From the NCBI RefSeq assembly GCF_002797855.1, contig NZ_PGFB01000002.1:1-64000 (forward strand): a stretch of 64,000 nt of DNA, in the 5' to 3' direction. The notes under the pieces were generated by a model that did not search any database, was not told the origin of the DNA, and saw only the letters and a program-made list of their open reading frames with translations. A program made the translations under genes and the position numbers. This document shows positions 25,361 to 38,050 of the stretch, one piece after another; position 1 is the first letter of the stretch, and every line of letters begins with the position of its first letter. Source of the DNA: Compostimonas suwonensis (GTDB lineage: Bacteria; Actinomycetota; Actinomycetes; Actinomycetales; Microbacteriaceae).

Positions 25361-25394
25361 CCTTTAACAGCCGTCCTGTGAGGCGGGGAAGGAG
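25361..25394 (+). promoter_or_regulatory. PyrR-binding RNA element overlapping the pyrR ribosome site
   Basis: The stretch reads CCTTTAACAG, then CCGTCCTGTGAGGCGG, then a GGAAGGAGG ribosome site. The hairpin loop with TCCTGTGAGG matches the PyrR recognition consensus. In mycobacteria PyrR bound with UMP blocks translation at such a site rather than causing termination; the direct adjacency to the Shine-Dalgarno sequence here suggests the same. Confidence 0.75.
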
Positions 25395-25403
25395 GTCGAC
25401 TCA

Positions 25404-25967
25404 GTGGAGCGCATCGTGCTTCAACGGGCTGACATCACTCGGGCGTTGACTCGGATCTCTCACGAGATCCTCGAGTCCAACCGGGGCATCGCCGATCTCG
25501 TCATCCTCGGCATCCCGACCCGCGGGGTCGTTCTCGCGCAGCGCATCGCGGCGATCGTCGCCGGGATCGAGGGCTCGCAGGCCCAGGATCCGTCATCTCG
25601 CGCCGACGCGCTCGTCGGCTCGCTCGACGTGACGATGTACCGCGACGACCTGCGCCGCAATCCCACGCGCGCACCCGCGCCGACCCAGGTTCCCCGTTCG
25701 ATCGACGGAGCCACGGTCGTGCTCGTCGACGACGTGCTCTTCTCGGGGCGCACCGTGCGAGCCGCCCTCGACGCCCTGAGCGACCTCGGCCGTCCCCGTG
25801 CCGTGCGCCTCGCCGCCCTCGTCGACCGCGGCCACCGTGAGCTGCCGATCCGCGCCGACTTCGTGGGCAAGAACATGCCGAGCTCTCTCTCGGAGCGCAT
25901 CAACGTGCGCCTCGACGAGATCGACGGCGACGAGTACGTGAGCATCGAGGAGAGCCCCTCCGCATGA
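25404..25967 (+). CDS. pyrR: Pyrimidine operon regulator / uracil phosphoribosyltransferase PyrR
   Basis: A 187-residue type I phosphoribosyltransferase-fold protein that senses UMP/UTP and binds pyr mRNA. The PRPP loop is [18 protein letters not shown]. Other motifs are [18 protein letters not shown] and [13 protein letters not shown], and the end [19 protein letters not shown] is typical. The GTG start at 25404 follows AAGGAGG, which is part of its own RNA target. It is first gene of the UMP operon and overlaps pyrB (ATGA). Confidence 0.96.
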   Translation: MERIVLQRADITRALTRISHEILESNRGIADLVILGIPTRGVVLAQRIAAIVAGIEGSQAQDPSSRADALVGSLDVTMYRDDLRRNPTRAPAPTQVPRSIDGATVVLVDDVLFSGRTVRAALDALSDLGRPRAVRLAALVDRGHRELPIRADFVGKNMPSSLSERINVRLDEIDGDEYVSIEESPSA

Positions 25968-26920
25968 GACACCTGCTTTCGACAGCGCAGCTCGACCGCG
26001 ACACGGCCATTGAACTGCTCGACATCGCCGAGACGATGGCGGATGTCGCGGACCGGGAGGTCAAGAAGCTGCCGACCCTGCGCGGCAAGACCGTCGTCAA
26101 CCTCTTCTACGAGGACTCGACGCGCACCCGGATCTCGTTCGAGGCCGCCGCGAAGCGCCTCTCGGCCGACGTCATCAACTTCAGCGCGAAGGGCTCGAGC
26201 GTCTCGAAGGGCGAGAGCCTCAAAGACACCGCGCAGACCCTGCAGGCGATGGATGCCGACGCCGTCGTCATCCGTCACAGCGCCTCGGGCGCCCCGCAGG
26301 TGCTCGCCGACAGCAACTGGATCTCCGCGGGCATCGTCAACGCGGGCGACGGAACCCACGAACACCCCACCCAGGCCCTCCTCGACGCCTTCACGATGCG
26401 GCGCCGGCTGCACGGCTCGGCGAGCAGGGGCCGCGATCTCGACGGCGTGCAGGTCACGATCGTCGGCGACATCCTGCACTCGCGGGTCGCCCGCTCGAAC
26501 CTGTGGCTGCTCACGACGCTCGGAGCCTCGGTGACCTTCGTCGGCCCCGCGACGCTCATGCCGGTCGGCGTCGATAGCTGGCCGGCGACGGTGAGCTACG
26601 ACCTCGACGACACGCTCAGGAACAATCCGCCCGACGTGCTCATGATGCTGCGCATCCAGAGCGAGCGGATGAACGCGGCCTTCTTCCCCAACGAGCGCGA
26701 GTACTCGAGGCAGTGGGGTCTCGGCGACGAGCGTCTCGCCGCCCTCGGCCCGGATAGCATTGTCATGCACCCCGGGCCGATGAACAGGGGGCTCGAGATC
26801 TCCGCGGCCGCCGCGGACTCGCCCCAGTCGACCGTCCGCGAGCAGGTGGCCAACGGGGTTTCGGTGCGGATGGCTGTGCTCTACCTTCTGCTGTCCGGCG
26901 AACGAGAGGTGCGGTTGTGA
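25964..26920 (+). CDS. pyrB: Aspartate carbamoyltransferase catalytic chain
   Basis: A 318-residue enzyme joining carbamoyl phosphate to aspartate, the committed step of pyrimidine synthesis. The carbamoyl-phosphate motif is [27 protein letters not shown] and the aspartate-site [10 protein letters not shown] (in place of the usual RxQxER) are present. No regulatory pyrI gene is near, as expected for this type. It overlaps pyrR and pyrC by 4 bases each. Confidence 0.97.
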   Translation: MRHLLSTAQLDRDTAIELLDIAETMADVADREVKKLPTLRGKTVVNLFYEDSTRTRISFEAAAKRLSADVINFSAKGSSVSKGESLKDTAQTLQAMDADAVVIRHSASGAPQVLADSNWISAGIVNAGDGTHEHPTQALLDAFTMRRRLHGSASRGRDLDGVQVTIVGDILHSRVARSNLWLLTTLGASVTFVGPATLMPVGVDSWPATVSYDLDDTLRNNPPDVLMMLRIQSERMNAAFFPNEREYSRQWGLGDERLAALGPDSIVMHPGPMNRGLEISAAAADSPQSTVREQVANGVSVRMAVLYLLLSGEREVRL

Positions 26921-28263
26921 GCTCTGAACGACTTCTGGTGCGAGCGGCGACCCTCGCCGACGGAACCCGGGCCGATCTGCTGGTCGAGGGCGGGCGCATC
27001 GCTGAGCGCGGAACGGGGCTCTCCGCCGGGGGAGCGACGGTCGTCGACGCCGACGGCCTTCTCGCCCTGCCGGGTCTCGTCGACCTGCACACCCACCTGC
27101 GCGAGCCGGGCTTCGAGCAGTCCGAGACAGTGCTCACGGGCAGCAGGGCTGCGGCCGCGGGCGGCTACACGGCCGTCTTCCCGATGGCGAACGTCATGCC
27201 CGTGGCCGACTCGGCCGGTGTCGTCGAACAGGTCATGACCCTCGGCGACGCCGCGGGCTTCGTGCGGGTGCAGCCGATCGGCGCGGTGACCCAGGGCCTC
27301 GAGGGCAAACGTCTGTCCGAGATCGGGGCCATGGCTGACTCCCGGGCACATGTGCGCGTCTTCTCCGACGACGGCAAGTGCGTGCACGACTCGCTGCTCA
27401 TGCGGCGGGCCCTCGAATACGTGAAGACCTTCGGGGGCGTGATCGCGCAGCACGCGCAGGACCCCCGGCTCACCGAGAACGCCCAGATGAACGAGAGCGC
27501 CCTCTCGAGCGAGCTGGGACTCGCCGGCTGGCCGGCCGTGGCCGAGGAGTCGATCATCGCGCGCGATGTGCTGCTCGCCGAGCACGTCGGCTCCCGCCTG
27601 CACATCTGCCATCTCTCGACCGCGGGCTCCGTCGACGTCGTGCGCTGGGCGAAGGCCCGCGGCATCGCCGTGACGGCCGAGGTCACCCCGCACCACCTGC
27701 TGCTCACCGAGGAGCTCGTGCGCGGTTACGACGCCCGGTACAAGGTCAACCCGCCGCTGCGCCGCGAGGAGGACGTGCTCGCCGTGCGCGAGGGCCTCGC
27801 CGACGGCACGATCGACATCGTCGCCACCGACCACGCCCCGCATCCGCTCGAGGCGAAGGACTGCGAGTGGGATCACGCGGCCTTCGGCATGGTCGGCCTC
27901 GAATCGGCGCTCTCCGTCGTGCAGGAGGCCGTCGTCGAGACGGGCCTGCTGTCGTGGCAGGATGTCGCGCGCGTGATGTCGACCGCCCCCGCGACGATCG
28001 GCCGGCTGCACGGCTTCGGCCACGAGCTGCTCGCGGGCGCGCCCGCCGAGTTCACGCTCTACGACCCGAGCGCACGCAGCCGTTTCACGGTCGACCGGCT
28101 CGCCGGCAAGAGCGTCAACAGCCCGTACCTCGACGTGACCCTGCCGGGCGCCGTCGCCTGGACCGTGCACGACGGTTACGCGACCGTGCGCGACGGGATC
28201 GTCGCCGACAGCGAAGACGTGGCCCGCAGGGCCCGCGCAGCGAAGGAGTCCGCTCATGGATAG
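26917..28263 (+). CDS. pyrC: Dihydroorotase
   Basis: A 448-residue class I amidohydrolase closing carbamoyl aspartate to dihydroorotate. Metal-binding residues lie in [10 protein letters not shown] (two His), [12 protein letters not shown] (His), [10 protein letters not shown] (His) and ATDHAPHP (catalytic Asp). The GTG start at 26917 overlaps the pyrB stop, and its end overlaps the next gene by 8 bases, so the operon is translationally coupled. Confidence 0.97.
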   Translation: MSSERLLVRAATLADGTRADLLVEGGRIAERGTGLSAGGATVVDADGLLALPGLVDLHTHLREPGFEQSETVLTGSRAAAAGGYTAVFPMANVMPVADSAGVVEQVMTLGDAAGFVRVQPIGAVTQGLEGKRLSEIGAMADSRAHVRVFSDDGKCVHDSLLMRRALEYVKTFGGVIAQHAQDPRLTENAQMNESALSSELGLAGWPAVAEESIIARDVLLAEHVGSRLHICHLSTAGSVDVVRWAKARGIAVTAEVTPHHLLLTEELVRGYDARYKVNPPLRREEDVLAVREGLADGTIDIVATDHAPHPLEAKDCEWDHAAFGMVGLESALSVVQEAVVETGLLSWQDVARVMSTAPATIGRLHGFGHELLAGAPAEFTLYDPSARSRFTVDRLAGKSVNSPYLDVTLPGAVAWTVHDGYATVRDGIVADSEDVARRARAAKESAHG

Positions 28264-28786
28264 GGTCGTTCCCGGCATCGTCGTGGTGATCGTCCTGCTC
28301 GTCGTGCTGTTCGCGATGTGGTGGGGCTGGCGGCGACGTCGACGCGCGCGCCCCGGCATCGCGCCGCTCGGCGTGCCCGCGGAGCTCGGCGTCGAGCGCG
28401 AGGGCGCGACCGTGCTCTACGTGGCCACGACCCAGCTGCTCGAGCCTCTCGAGCGGGTCGCGGTCACGGGCCTGGCCTATCGCGCGAAGGCGCGCCTGGC
28501 CGTGCACGACGCCGGGGTCGTGATCGCGATCCCCGGGCAGGCCGACGTCTTCGTGCCCGTCTCGGCCGTCGTCGAGGTCGGAACCGCGACGTGGGCGATC
28601 GACCGGGTGGTCGAGCCCGGCGGCCTCCTGTTCCTGAGCTGGACGCTCGGGCCGGAGACGGTCGACAGCTACTTCCGTGTGCAGACCCCCGCCGACAAGC
28701 CGCGTCTCATCGCGGCCGTCGAGGGGATCGCACCGCATGCAACACAGTCCGCCGCGCGCGGAGAGAGCACTGAGGTCAACAAGTGA
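28256..28786 (+). CDS. PH-like domain membrane protein of the pyr operon
   Basis: A 176-residue protein with one N-terminal membrane helix ([21 protein letters not shown]), a basic stop-transfer RRRRRAR, and then a beta-rich domain resembling a bacterial PH-like domain ([20 protein letters not shown]...[21 protein letters not shown]). The charge pattern places that domain in the cytoplasm. M. tuberculosis has an equivalent membrane protein at the same place between pyrC and carA. The role is unknown; anchoring or regulating the pathway at the membrane is only a guess. It overlaps both neighbours. Confidence 0.85.
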   Translation: MDRVVPGIVVVIVLLVVLFAMWWGWRRRRRARPGIAPLGVPAELGVEREGATVLYVATTQLLEPLERVAVTGLAYRAKARLAVHDAGVVIAIPGQADVFVPVSAVVEVGTATWAIDRVVEPGGLLFLSWTLGPETVDSYFRVQTPADKPRLIAAVEGIAPHATQSAARGESTEVNK

Positions 28787-29984
28787 GTATCGAACACCCG
28801 AGCACTGAACAGAACGCAGCCACCCGGCCGGCCGTCCTCGTCCTGGAGGACGGTTCGCGCTATGTCGGCCGCGCCTACGGGGCGGAGGGGCGCACCCTCG
28901 GCGAGCTCGTCTTCGCGACGGGCATGACGGGCTACCAGGAGACCCTCACCGACCCGTCGTACGCGGGGCAGATCGTGCTCATGACGGCGCCCCACATCGG
29001 CAACACGGGCGCGAACGACGACGACATGGAGTCGTCGAGGATCTGGGTGGCCGGCTTCGTCGTGCGCGACCCGTCCCGCACCGTGTCGAACTTCCGCTCG
29101 CAGCGCAGCCTCGACGACGACCTCGTCTCGGGCGGCGTCGTGGGCATCAGCGGTGTCGACACGAGGGCGATCACCCGCCACATCCGCTCGGCCGGGTCGA
29201 TGCGATCGGGCATCTTCTCGGGCGGGCTCTTCGACCTCTCGGACGAGGAGCAGCTCTACCAGGTGCGCAGCGCCCACGAGATGTCGGGCCTCAACCTCTC
29301 GGCCGTCGTCTCGACGGTGGAGCCCTACCTCGTGGAGGCCCGGGGCGAGAAGGTGGGCTCGGTGGCGGTTCTCGACCTCGGGGTCAAGACCTCGACCGTG
29401 AACTACCTCGCCGAGCGCGGCTTCGACGTGCACGTGCTGCCGCAGCAGGTCACGGCCGACCACGTGCTCTCGCTCGAGCCCTCCGCCCTCTTCTACTCGA
29501 ACGGCCCCGGCGACCCGGAGGCCTCGCAGGCCCACGTCGAGCTGCTGCAGGAGGTGCTGCGCGCGGGCGTGCCGTACTTCGGCATCTGCTTCGGCAACCA
29601 GCTGCTCGGCCGGGCCCTCGGCTTCGGCACCTACAAGCTGCCCTTCGGTCACCGCGGCATCAACCAGCCCGTGCTCAACAAGGCGACGGGGCGGGTCGAG
29701 ATCACCTCGCAGAACCACGGCTTCGCGGTCGACGCCCCCATCGAGGGCGAGCTCGACTCGCCGGCCGGCTTCGGCCGGGTCGAGGTGAGCCACTTCAGCC
29801 TCAACGACAACGTCGTGGAGGGTCTGCGCTGCCTCGACATCGACGCCTTCTCGGTGCAGTACCACCCGGAGGCGGCGGCCGGCCCGCACGACTCCAACTA
29901 CCTCTTCGACCAGTTCCGCCAGATGATCGTCGACCGCACCGAGCGCTCGGCATCCGCCAGTACGACCACGGGAGACGCCCAGTA

Positions 29985-29985
<1 letters not shown>
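28783..29985 (+). CDS. carA: Carbamoyl-phosphate synthase small subunit
   Basis: A 400-residue glutamine amidotransferase subunit that supplies ammonia to CarB. The N-terminal CPSase_sm domain holds [19 protein letters not shown]. The class I amidotransferase domain has the nucleophile Cys in [16 protein letters not shown] and the His-Glu pair in [14 protein letters not shown]. The GTG start at 28783 overlaps the previous stop, and the stop shares one base with the carB ATG. Confidence 0.97.
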
Positions 29986-33271
<3,286 letters not shown>

Positions 33272-33275
<4 letters not shown>

Positions 33276-34156
33276 GCAACGCGGCCCCGAGCCCGGCGAT
33301 GAGCTTCGGCGACCGCCTGACGCAGGCCTTCGCGCGCTACGGCAGGCTCTGCGTGGGCATCGACCCGCACGCCTACCTGCTGCGCGAGTGGGGGCTGGAG
33401 GACTCGGCGGCGGGGCTGCGCGAGTTCGGGCTCAGGGTCGTCGACGCGGCGTCCGGGGTCGCGGGCATCGTCAAGCCGCAGGTCGCGTTCTTCGAGCGGC
33501 ACGGCTCGGCGGGCTACGCGGCGCTCGAGGACGTCATCGCGGCGGCGCGCGCGGCGGGGCTGCTCGTGATCGCCGACGCCAAGCGCGGCGACATCGGCAC
33601 GAGCGTCGAGGCCTATGGCCAGACCTGGCTCGAACCCGGCTCGCCCCTCGAGTCCGACGCCATGACGGTGAGCGCGTTCCAGGGCGTCGGATCGCTCGCG
33701 AAGCCCCTCGACCTGGCCCGATCCGCGGGAAAAGGCCTCTTCGTGCTCGCCGCGACCTCCAATCCGGAGGCCGCCGCGATCCAGAAGGCGACGGTGCGTG
33801 TGGACTCAACTCGCGAAAGCACGGTGGCTCGTGCCATCATCGATGAAGTGACGACGTGGAATCACACGGAGGCGCGATCGGCGATCGCATCCGTGGGTGT
33901 CGTGATCGGAGCAACGCTCGATCTCACGGAGTTCGGCATCGACACGGTGTCCGGCTCCACGGGGCCGGCGATGCCCGTTCTCGCACCGGGTTTCGGGCAA
34001 CAGGGGGCTCGTGTCACACAAGCGCAGGAGATCTACGGAACCCTCACGAGGGCCGTTATCGTCAGCGAGTCCCGCAGTGTCTTGGGGGCCGGTCCTTCCG
34101 GTCTCGCCGAGGCGGTGGAACGTCGCACACAGGAAGTGAGAGAGGCCATTGGCTGA
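33272..34156 (+). CDS. pyrF: Orotidine 5'-phosphate decarboxylase, type 2
   Basis: A 294-residue enzyme converting OMP to UMP, the last step of the pathway. It belongs to the longer actinobacterial-type (type 2) group. Marks are [31 protein letters not shown], the catalytic Lys in [13 protein letters not shown], and [12 protein letters not shown]. The GTG at 33272 overlaps the carB stop; an ATG at 33299 is an alternative. The gene overlaps the gmk fusion gene by 8 bases. Confidence 0.95.
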
Positions 34157-35075
34157 GGTCGCACGCACGCCCCCCGAAGTCGACCGGATCGCCGCGTCGC
34201 GAGCAGCTGTCGCAGCCCGGCGGGCCCGTGCCGCCGTCAAGGCGGATGTCGCGGCCGGAGTGAGATCGTCGCTCTCGGTGCTCGACACGGCGATCGCCGA
34301 GCCGGAGAGTGCGGAGGGGCGGCTGCGGGTGACGGAGTTCCTCACGAGTGTCCCCGCGATCGGCACGACGAAGATGCAGCGCGCCATGGTCGAGCTCGAG
34401 ATCGCGAGCTCCAAGCGCCTCGGGGGACTGGGCAAGTACCAGCGGCAGCGCCTGCGCGAGTTCCTGTCGAGCCGTGAGGCCGTCAACCGGGGCCGGCGCT
34501 CGGGCCAGCTCATCGTGCTCGCCGGGCCCACGGCCGTCGGCAAGGGCACGGTGTCGAGCTACATCCGCGAGAACTACCCCAACGTGCTCCTCTCGGTCTC
34601 GGCGACGACGCGGCCGCCGCGACCCGGCGAGATCGACGGCGTGAGCTACTACTTCGTCGACGACGCCGAGTTCGACCGTCTCATCGCCGACGGCGAGCTG
34701 CTCGAGTGGGCGACGGTGCACAACGCCTACCGCTACGGCACGCCCCAGGCGCCCATCCAGGCGGCTCTGGATGCCGGCACGAGCGTTCTGCTCGAGATCG
34801 ACATCCAGGGCGCCCGCTCCGTGCGAGCCTCCATGCCCGAGGCGAAGCTCATCTTCCTGCTGCCTCCCAGCTGGGACGAGCTCGTGCGCCGGCTCATCGG
34901 CCGGGGCACGGAGGACAGCGCCGAACAGCAGCGCAGACTCGAGACCGCGAAGGTCGAACTGGACGCCGTCGGGGAGTTCGATCACAGCGTCGTCAACGGC
35001 TCCGTGCCCGAGGCGGCGCGCGAGGTCGTAGAATTGATGGAATCTCGCCGCTCGGCGCCCGCACGCCAGGCCTGA
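34149..35075 (+). CDS. gmk: Actinobacterial IHF (mIHF) domain fused to guanylate kinase
   Basis: A 308-residue protein with two parts. Residues 1-115 match the actinobacterial integration host factor: [19 protein letters not shown], the turn [22 protein letters not shown] and the DNA-contacting [17 protein letters not shown]. Residues about 121-308 are a full guanylate kinase, with P-loop [33 protein letters not shown] and [10 protein letters not shown]. In mycobacteria mihF and gmk are separate adjacent genes; here a single frame runs through with no stop and no in-frame GTG/ATG at the junction. It would bind DNA and convert GMP to GDP. The start is TTG 34149, overlapping pyrF. Confidence 0.93.
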   Translation: MAEVARTPPEVDRIAASRAAVAARRARAAVKADVAAGVRSSLSVLDTAIAEPESAEGRLRVTEFLTSVPAIGTTKMQRAMVELEIASSKRLGGLGKYQRQRLREFLSSREAVNRGRRSGQLIVLAGPTAVGKGTVSSYIRENYPNVLLSVSATTRPPRPGEIDGVSYYFVDDAEFDRLIADGELLEWATVHNAYRYGTPQAPIQAALDAGTSVLLEIDIQGARSVRASMPEAKLIFLLPPSWDELVRRLIGRGTEDSAEQQRRLETAKVELDAVGEFDHSVVNGSVPEAAREVVELMESRRSAPARQA

Positions 35076-35090
35076 GCGCGCCGCACGAAC

Positions 35091-35106
35091 GCGGTTCGTG
35101 AACCGC
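35091..35106. repeat. 16-bp palindrome before rpoZ
   Basis: GCGGTTC-GT-GAACCGC is perfectly symmetric, and a partial second copy (TGAACCGCAC) lies 20 bases on. It lies in the 121-base gap between gmk and rpoZ and could be a protein-binding site. Confidence 0.4.
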
Positions 35107-35196
35107 AGCGCAGTACATGAACCGCACGAACAGAGTGCCGCGACGTCGTCGCCGGCACACCCTCAGCACGGAACACCAGCAAGGAGCAGTACCGCT

Positions 35197-35454
35197 ATGG
35201 CCGACAAACTCACAGGAATCATCGATCCGCCCATCGACGAGCTGTTGTCGAAGGTCGACTCCAAGTATCAGTTGGTGATCTTCGCCTCCAAGCGCGCGCG
35301 CCAGATCAACGACTACTACGCCGACCTCCACGAGGGAAGCCTCTTCGACAACGTCGGCCCGCTCGTCGACTCCGCGATCGACGACAAGCCGCTCTCGGTG
35401 GCCATGCACGAGATCAACGAGAACAAGCTCGAACTCCGCCCGATCGCGGAATAG
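35197..35454 (+). CDS. rpoZ: DNA-directed RNA polymerase subunit omega
   Basis: An 85-residue subunit that assists folding and assembly of the beta' subunit. It has the family core [29 protein letters not shown] and ends with [23 protein letters not shown] lies 10 bases before the ATG. It sits between gmk and coaBC, the usual order in actinobacteria. Confidence 0.95.
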   Translation: MADKLTGIIDPPIDELLSKVDSKYQLVIFASKRARQINDYYADLHEGSLFDNVGPLVDSAIDDKPLSVAMHEINENKLELRPIAE

Positions 35455-35475
35455 CACCCCGGTCCGGCTGCCGTT

Positions 35476-36753
35476 ATGACCAGGCCGCTCACGATCGTCG
35501 TGGGTGTGACCGGTGGCATCGCCGCGTACAAGGCGGTGGGCGTCATCCGCGCACTCGTGCTCGCCGGTCACTCGGTGCACGTGGTGCCGACGGAGGGCGC
35601 CCTCCGTTTTGTGGGCAAGCCCACGCTCGAGGCGATCTCGCGCAACCCGGTGCACACCGAGCTGTACGAGGGCGTGGCCGAGGTGCGCCACGTCGCCATC
35701 GGGCAGTCGGCCGATCTCGTGGTGATCGCCCCGGCGACCGCGAACAGCATCGCGAAGCTCGCCGCGGGCCTCGCCGACGACCTGCTCGGCAACACCGTGC
35801 TCGCCACGAAGGCGCCTCTCGTGATCGCTCCGGCGATGCACACCGAGATGTGGCACAACCCGGCGACCGTCGCCAACGTCGAGACCCTGCGCTCGCGCGG
35901 CGTCACGATCGTGGGCCCGGCCTCCGGACAGCTGACGGGCACGGATGCCGGACCCGGCCGGATGGAGGAGCCCGAGGTCATCGTGGCGGCCGCCCTCGCC
36001 GTCGTCGAGCGCTCGCTCGGTGCCGTGGGGGAGCTCGGTGCCGTTCGGGATCCCGGTGCCGTCCAGGATCCCGGTGCCGTCCAGGACCCCGGTGCCGTCC
36101 AGGACCTCCGTGGCCGGCGGATCGTCGTGACCGCGGGGGGAACCCGTGAGCCGCTCGATCCCGTGCGCTTCCTCGGCAACCGCTCGAGCGGCAAGCAGGG
36201 CGTCGCCCTGGCCGAGCGCGCGAAGGCTCGCGGGGCCGAGGTGACGCTCATCGCGGCGCACCTCGACGTCGCCGCGCCCGAGGGCGTGCGGCTGGTCGAG
36301 GCGGGCACGACGGAGGAGCTGCGCACCGCGGCGCTGGCTGCGGCATCCGTTGCCGACGTCGTCATCATGGCCGCCGCGGTCGCCGACTTCCGCCCGGCAG
36401 AGGTGCAGCACGTGAAGATCAAGAAGGATCAGGTGGGGGAGCGGCTCACGCTCGAGCTCGTCGCGAACCCCGACATCCTCGTCGAGCTCGCCGCGACGAC
36501 CCCGCCGGAGGTCACGGTCGTCGGCTTCGCCGCCGAGACCGCCGCGAGCCGTGAGGAGCTCCTCGAGCTCGGCCGCCGCAAGATCGGGCGCAAGGGCTGC
36601 GACTACCTGGTCCTCAACACCGTGGGCTGGAGCGAGGGTTTCGCACAGGACCGTAACACAGTCGTCGTGCTGGACAGGCTCGGAGATATAGTTGGTGAGG
36701 CTTCCGGGAGCAAGATGTCGGTGGCGGATGCCATCCTCGACGTCATCGCGTAA
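35476..36753 (+). CDS. coaBC: Bifunctional CoaBC (phosphopantothenoylcysteine synthase/decarboxylase)
   Basis: A 425-residue two-domain enzyme of coenzyme A synthesis. CoaC (about 1-180) is a flavoprotein decarboxylase with GVTGGIAAYKAVGVIRAL, VIAPATANSIAKLAAGLADDLL and APAMHTEMW, where His stands in place of the Asn of E. coli (PAMN), a variant I recall from mycobacteria. CoaB (about 212-425) is the synthetase, with VTAGGTREPLDPVRFLGNRS and KIKKDQ. The linker carries five 18-base tandem repeats (36019-36108). It is transcribed with rpoZ and followed by a small hairpin. Confidence 0.96.
   Translation: MTRPLTIVVGVTGGIAAYKAVGVIRALVLAGHSVHVVPTEGALRFVGKPTLEAISRNPVHTELYEGVAEVRHVAIGQSADLVVIAPATANSIAKLAAGLADDLLGNTVLATKAPLVIAPAMHTEMWHNPATVANVETLRSRGVTIVGPASGQLTGTDAGPGRMEEPEVIVAAALAVVERSLGAVGELGAVRDPGAVQDPGAVQDPGAVQDLRGRRIVVTAGGTREPLDPVRFLGNRSSGKQGVALAERAKARGAEVTLIAAHLDVAAPEGVRLVEAGTTEELRTAALAAASVADVVIMAAAVADFRPAEVQHVKIKKDQVGERLTLELVANPDILVELAATTPPEVTVVGFAAETAASREELLELGRRKIGRKGCDYLVLNTVGWSEGFAQDRNTVVVLDRLGDIVGEASGSKMSVADAILDVIA
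36019..36108 (+). repeat. Five-copy 18-bp tandem repeat in the CoaC-CoaB linker
   Basis: Units begin at 36019, 36037, 36055, 36073 and 36091 and code GAVGEL, GAVRDP, GAVQDP, GAVQDP, GAVQDL. The last three differ by only a few bases (GGTGCCGTCCAGGAtCCC type). The unit length keeps the frame whatever the copy number. Confidence 0.9.
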
Positions 36754-36781
36754 TCCACGTCTCGGCGCAGGTCATCGGTGC

Positions 36782-36810
36782 CTGGGCATTCGGCGCGGAA
36801 GCATGCCCAG
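36782..36810 (+). terminator. Hairpin between coaBC and metK
   Basis: CTGGGCAT (36782-36789) pairs exactly with ATGCCCAG (36803-36810) around a 13-base loop. It has no T-run, so it may be a weak terminator or part of the metK leader. No known SAM riboswitch fold was recognised. Confidence 0.4.
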
Positions 36811-36851
36811 CCGTTAGACAGAGCCCTTTAGCACGATAGAGATCAGGTCAC

Positions 36852-38045
36852 ATGAGCGAGCTCAGACTGTTCACCTCGGAGTCCGTCACCGAAGGTCACC
36901 CCGACAAGATCTGCGACCAGATCTCCGACAGCATCCTCGACGCGCTCCTCGCCGTCGACCCGCACAGCCGGGTGGCCGTCGAGACCCTCGTGACGACGGG
37001 GCTCGTGCACGTCGCGGGCGAGGTCACGACCTCGGGCTACGTCGACATCCCCTCGATCGTGCGCCGCCGGATCTCCGAGATCGGCTACAACTCGTCCGAC
37101 GTCTGGTTCGACGGCCGCTCCTGCGGCGTCTCCATCTCGATCGGGGGCCAGTCGCCCGACATCGCCGACGGCGTCGACAACGCCTACGAGGCCCGCGAGG
37201 AGGCGAGCATCGACCTGCTCGACCAGCAGGGGGCGGGCGACCAGGGCATCATGTTCGGCTACGCCACGACCGAGACGCCGCAGCTCATGCCGCTGCCGAT
37301 CTGGCTCGCCCACCGGCTCTCCGAGCGCCTCGCCGCCGTGCGGCACGAGGGCGTGCTCTCCTATCTGCGCCCCGACGGCAAGACCCAGGTGACGATCGGC
37401 TACGAGGGCATCGTCCCGCGCTCGGTCGAGACGGTCGTGGTCTCCACCCAGCACGCGCCGAGCGTGAGCACCGAGCAGCTGCGCGCAGACATCGCCGAGC
37501 ACGTCATCCGCCCCGTGCTCGACCTCATCGAGCTCGACACCTCGCGTGTGCGTCTGCTCGTCAACCCGTCCGGCCGCTTCGAGATCGGCGGCCCCCAGGG
37601 CGACGCCGGGCTCACGGGCCGCAAGATCATCGTCGACACCTACGGCGGCGCGAGCCGTCACGGCGGCGGGGCGTTCAGCGGGAAGGACCCGTCGAAGGTC
37701 GACCGCTCGGGCGCCTACGCGATGCGCTGGCTGGCCAAGAACGCCGTCGCGGCGGGCTTCGCCGAGCGCCTCGAGGTGCAGGTCGCCTACGCGATCGGCA
37801 AGGCCGCCCCCGTGGGCCTCTATGTGGAGACCTTCGGCACCGGCGTGCTGCCCGACGATCGGATCATCGCCGCGATCAACGAGGTCTTCGACCTGCGGCC
37901 CGCCGCGATCATCTCCTCGCTCGACCTGCTCCGGCCGATCTACGCGCAGACGGCCACCTACGGTCACTTCGGCCGTGAGCTGCCCGACTTCACCTGGGAA
38001 CGGCTCGACCGCGTCGACGAACTGCGCAGCGCAGCGGGGCTCTAG
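36852..38045 (+). CDS. metK: S-adenosylmethionine synthase
   Basis: A 397-residue enzyme making SAM from methionine and ATP. The family signatures are [17 protein letters not shown] (catalytic His), [12 protein letters not shown] and [19 protein letters not shown]. The C-terminal [16 protein letters not shown] is typical. It is separated from coaBC by about 98 bases holding a hairpin, and priA begins 5 bases after its stop. Confidence 0.97.
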   Translation: MSELRLFTSESVTEGHPDKICDQISDSILDALLAVDPHSRVAVETLVTTGLVHVAGEVTTSGYVDIPSIVRRRISEIGYNSSDVWFDGRSCGVSISIGGQSPDIADGVDNAYEAREEASIDLLDQQGAGDQGIMFGYATTETPQLMPLPIWLAHRLSERLAAVRHEGVLSYLRPDGKTQVTIGYEGIVPRSVETVVVSTQHAPSVSTEQLRADIAEHVIRPVLDLIELDTSRVRLLVNPSGRFEIGGPQGDAGLTGRKIIVDTYGGASRHGGGAFSGKDPSKVDRSGAYAMRWLAKNAVAAGFAERLEVQVAYAIGKAAPVGLYVETFGTGVLPDDRIIAAINEVFDLRPAAIISSLDLLRPIYAQTATYGHFGRELPDFTWERLDRVDELRSAAGL

Positions 38046-38050
38046 GCACC

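Noticed and set aside
35830-35856. Apparent loss of an active-site Asn in CoaC (PAMH instead of PAMN)
   Set aside because: As I recall, mycobacterial CoaBC proteins carry the same PAMHTEMW, so this is a lineage variant and not a defect.
36754-36851. SAM riboswitch before metK
   Set aside because: The 98-base gap has a simple hairpin but none of the recognisable conserved pieces of known SAM riboswitch classes.
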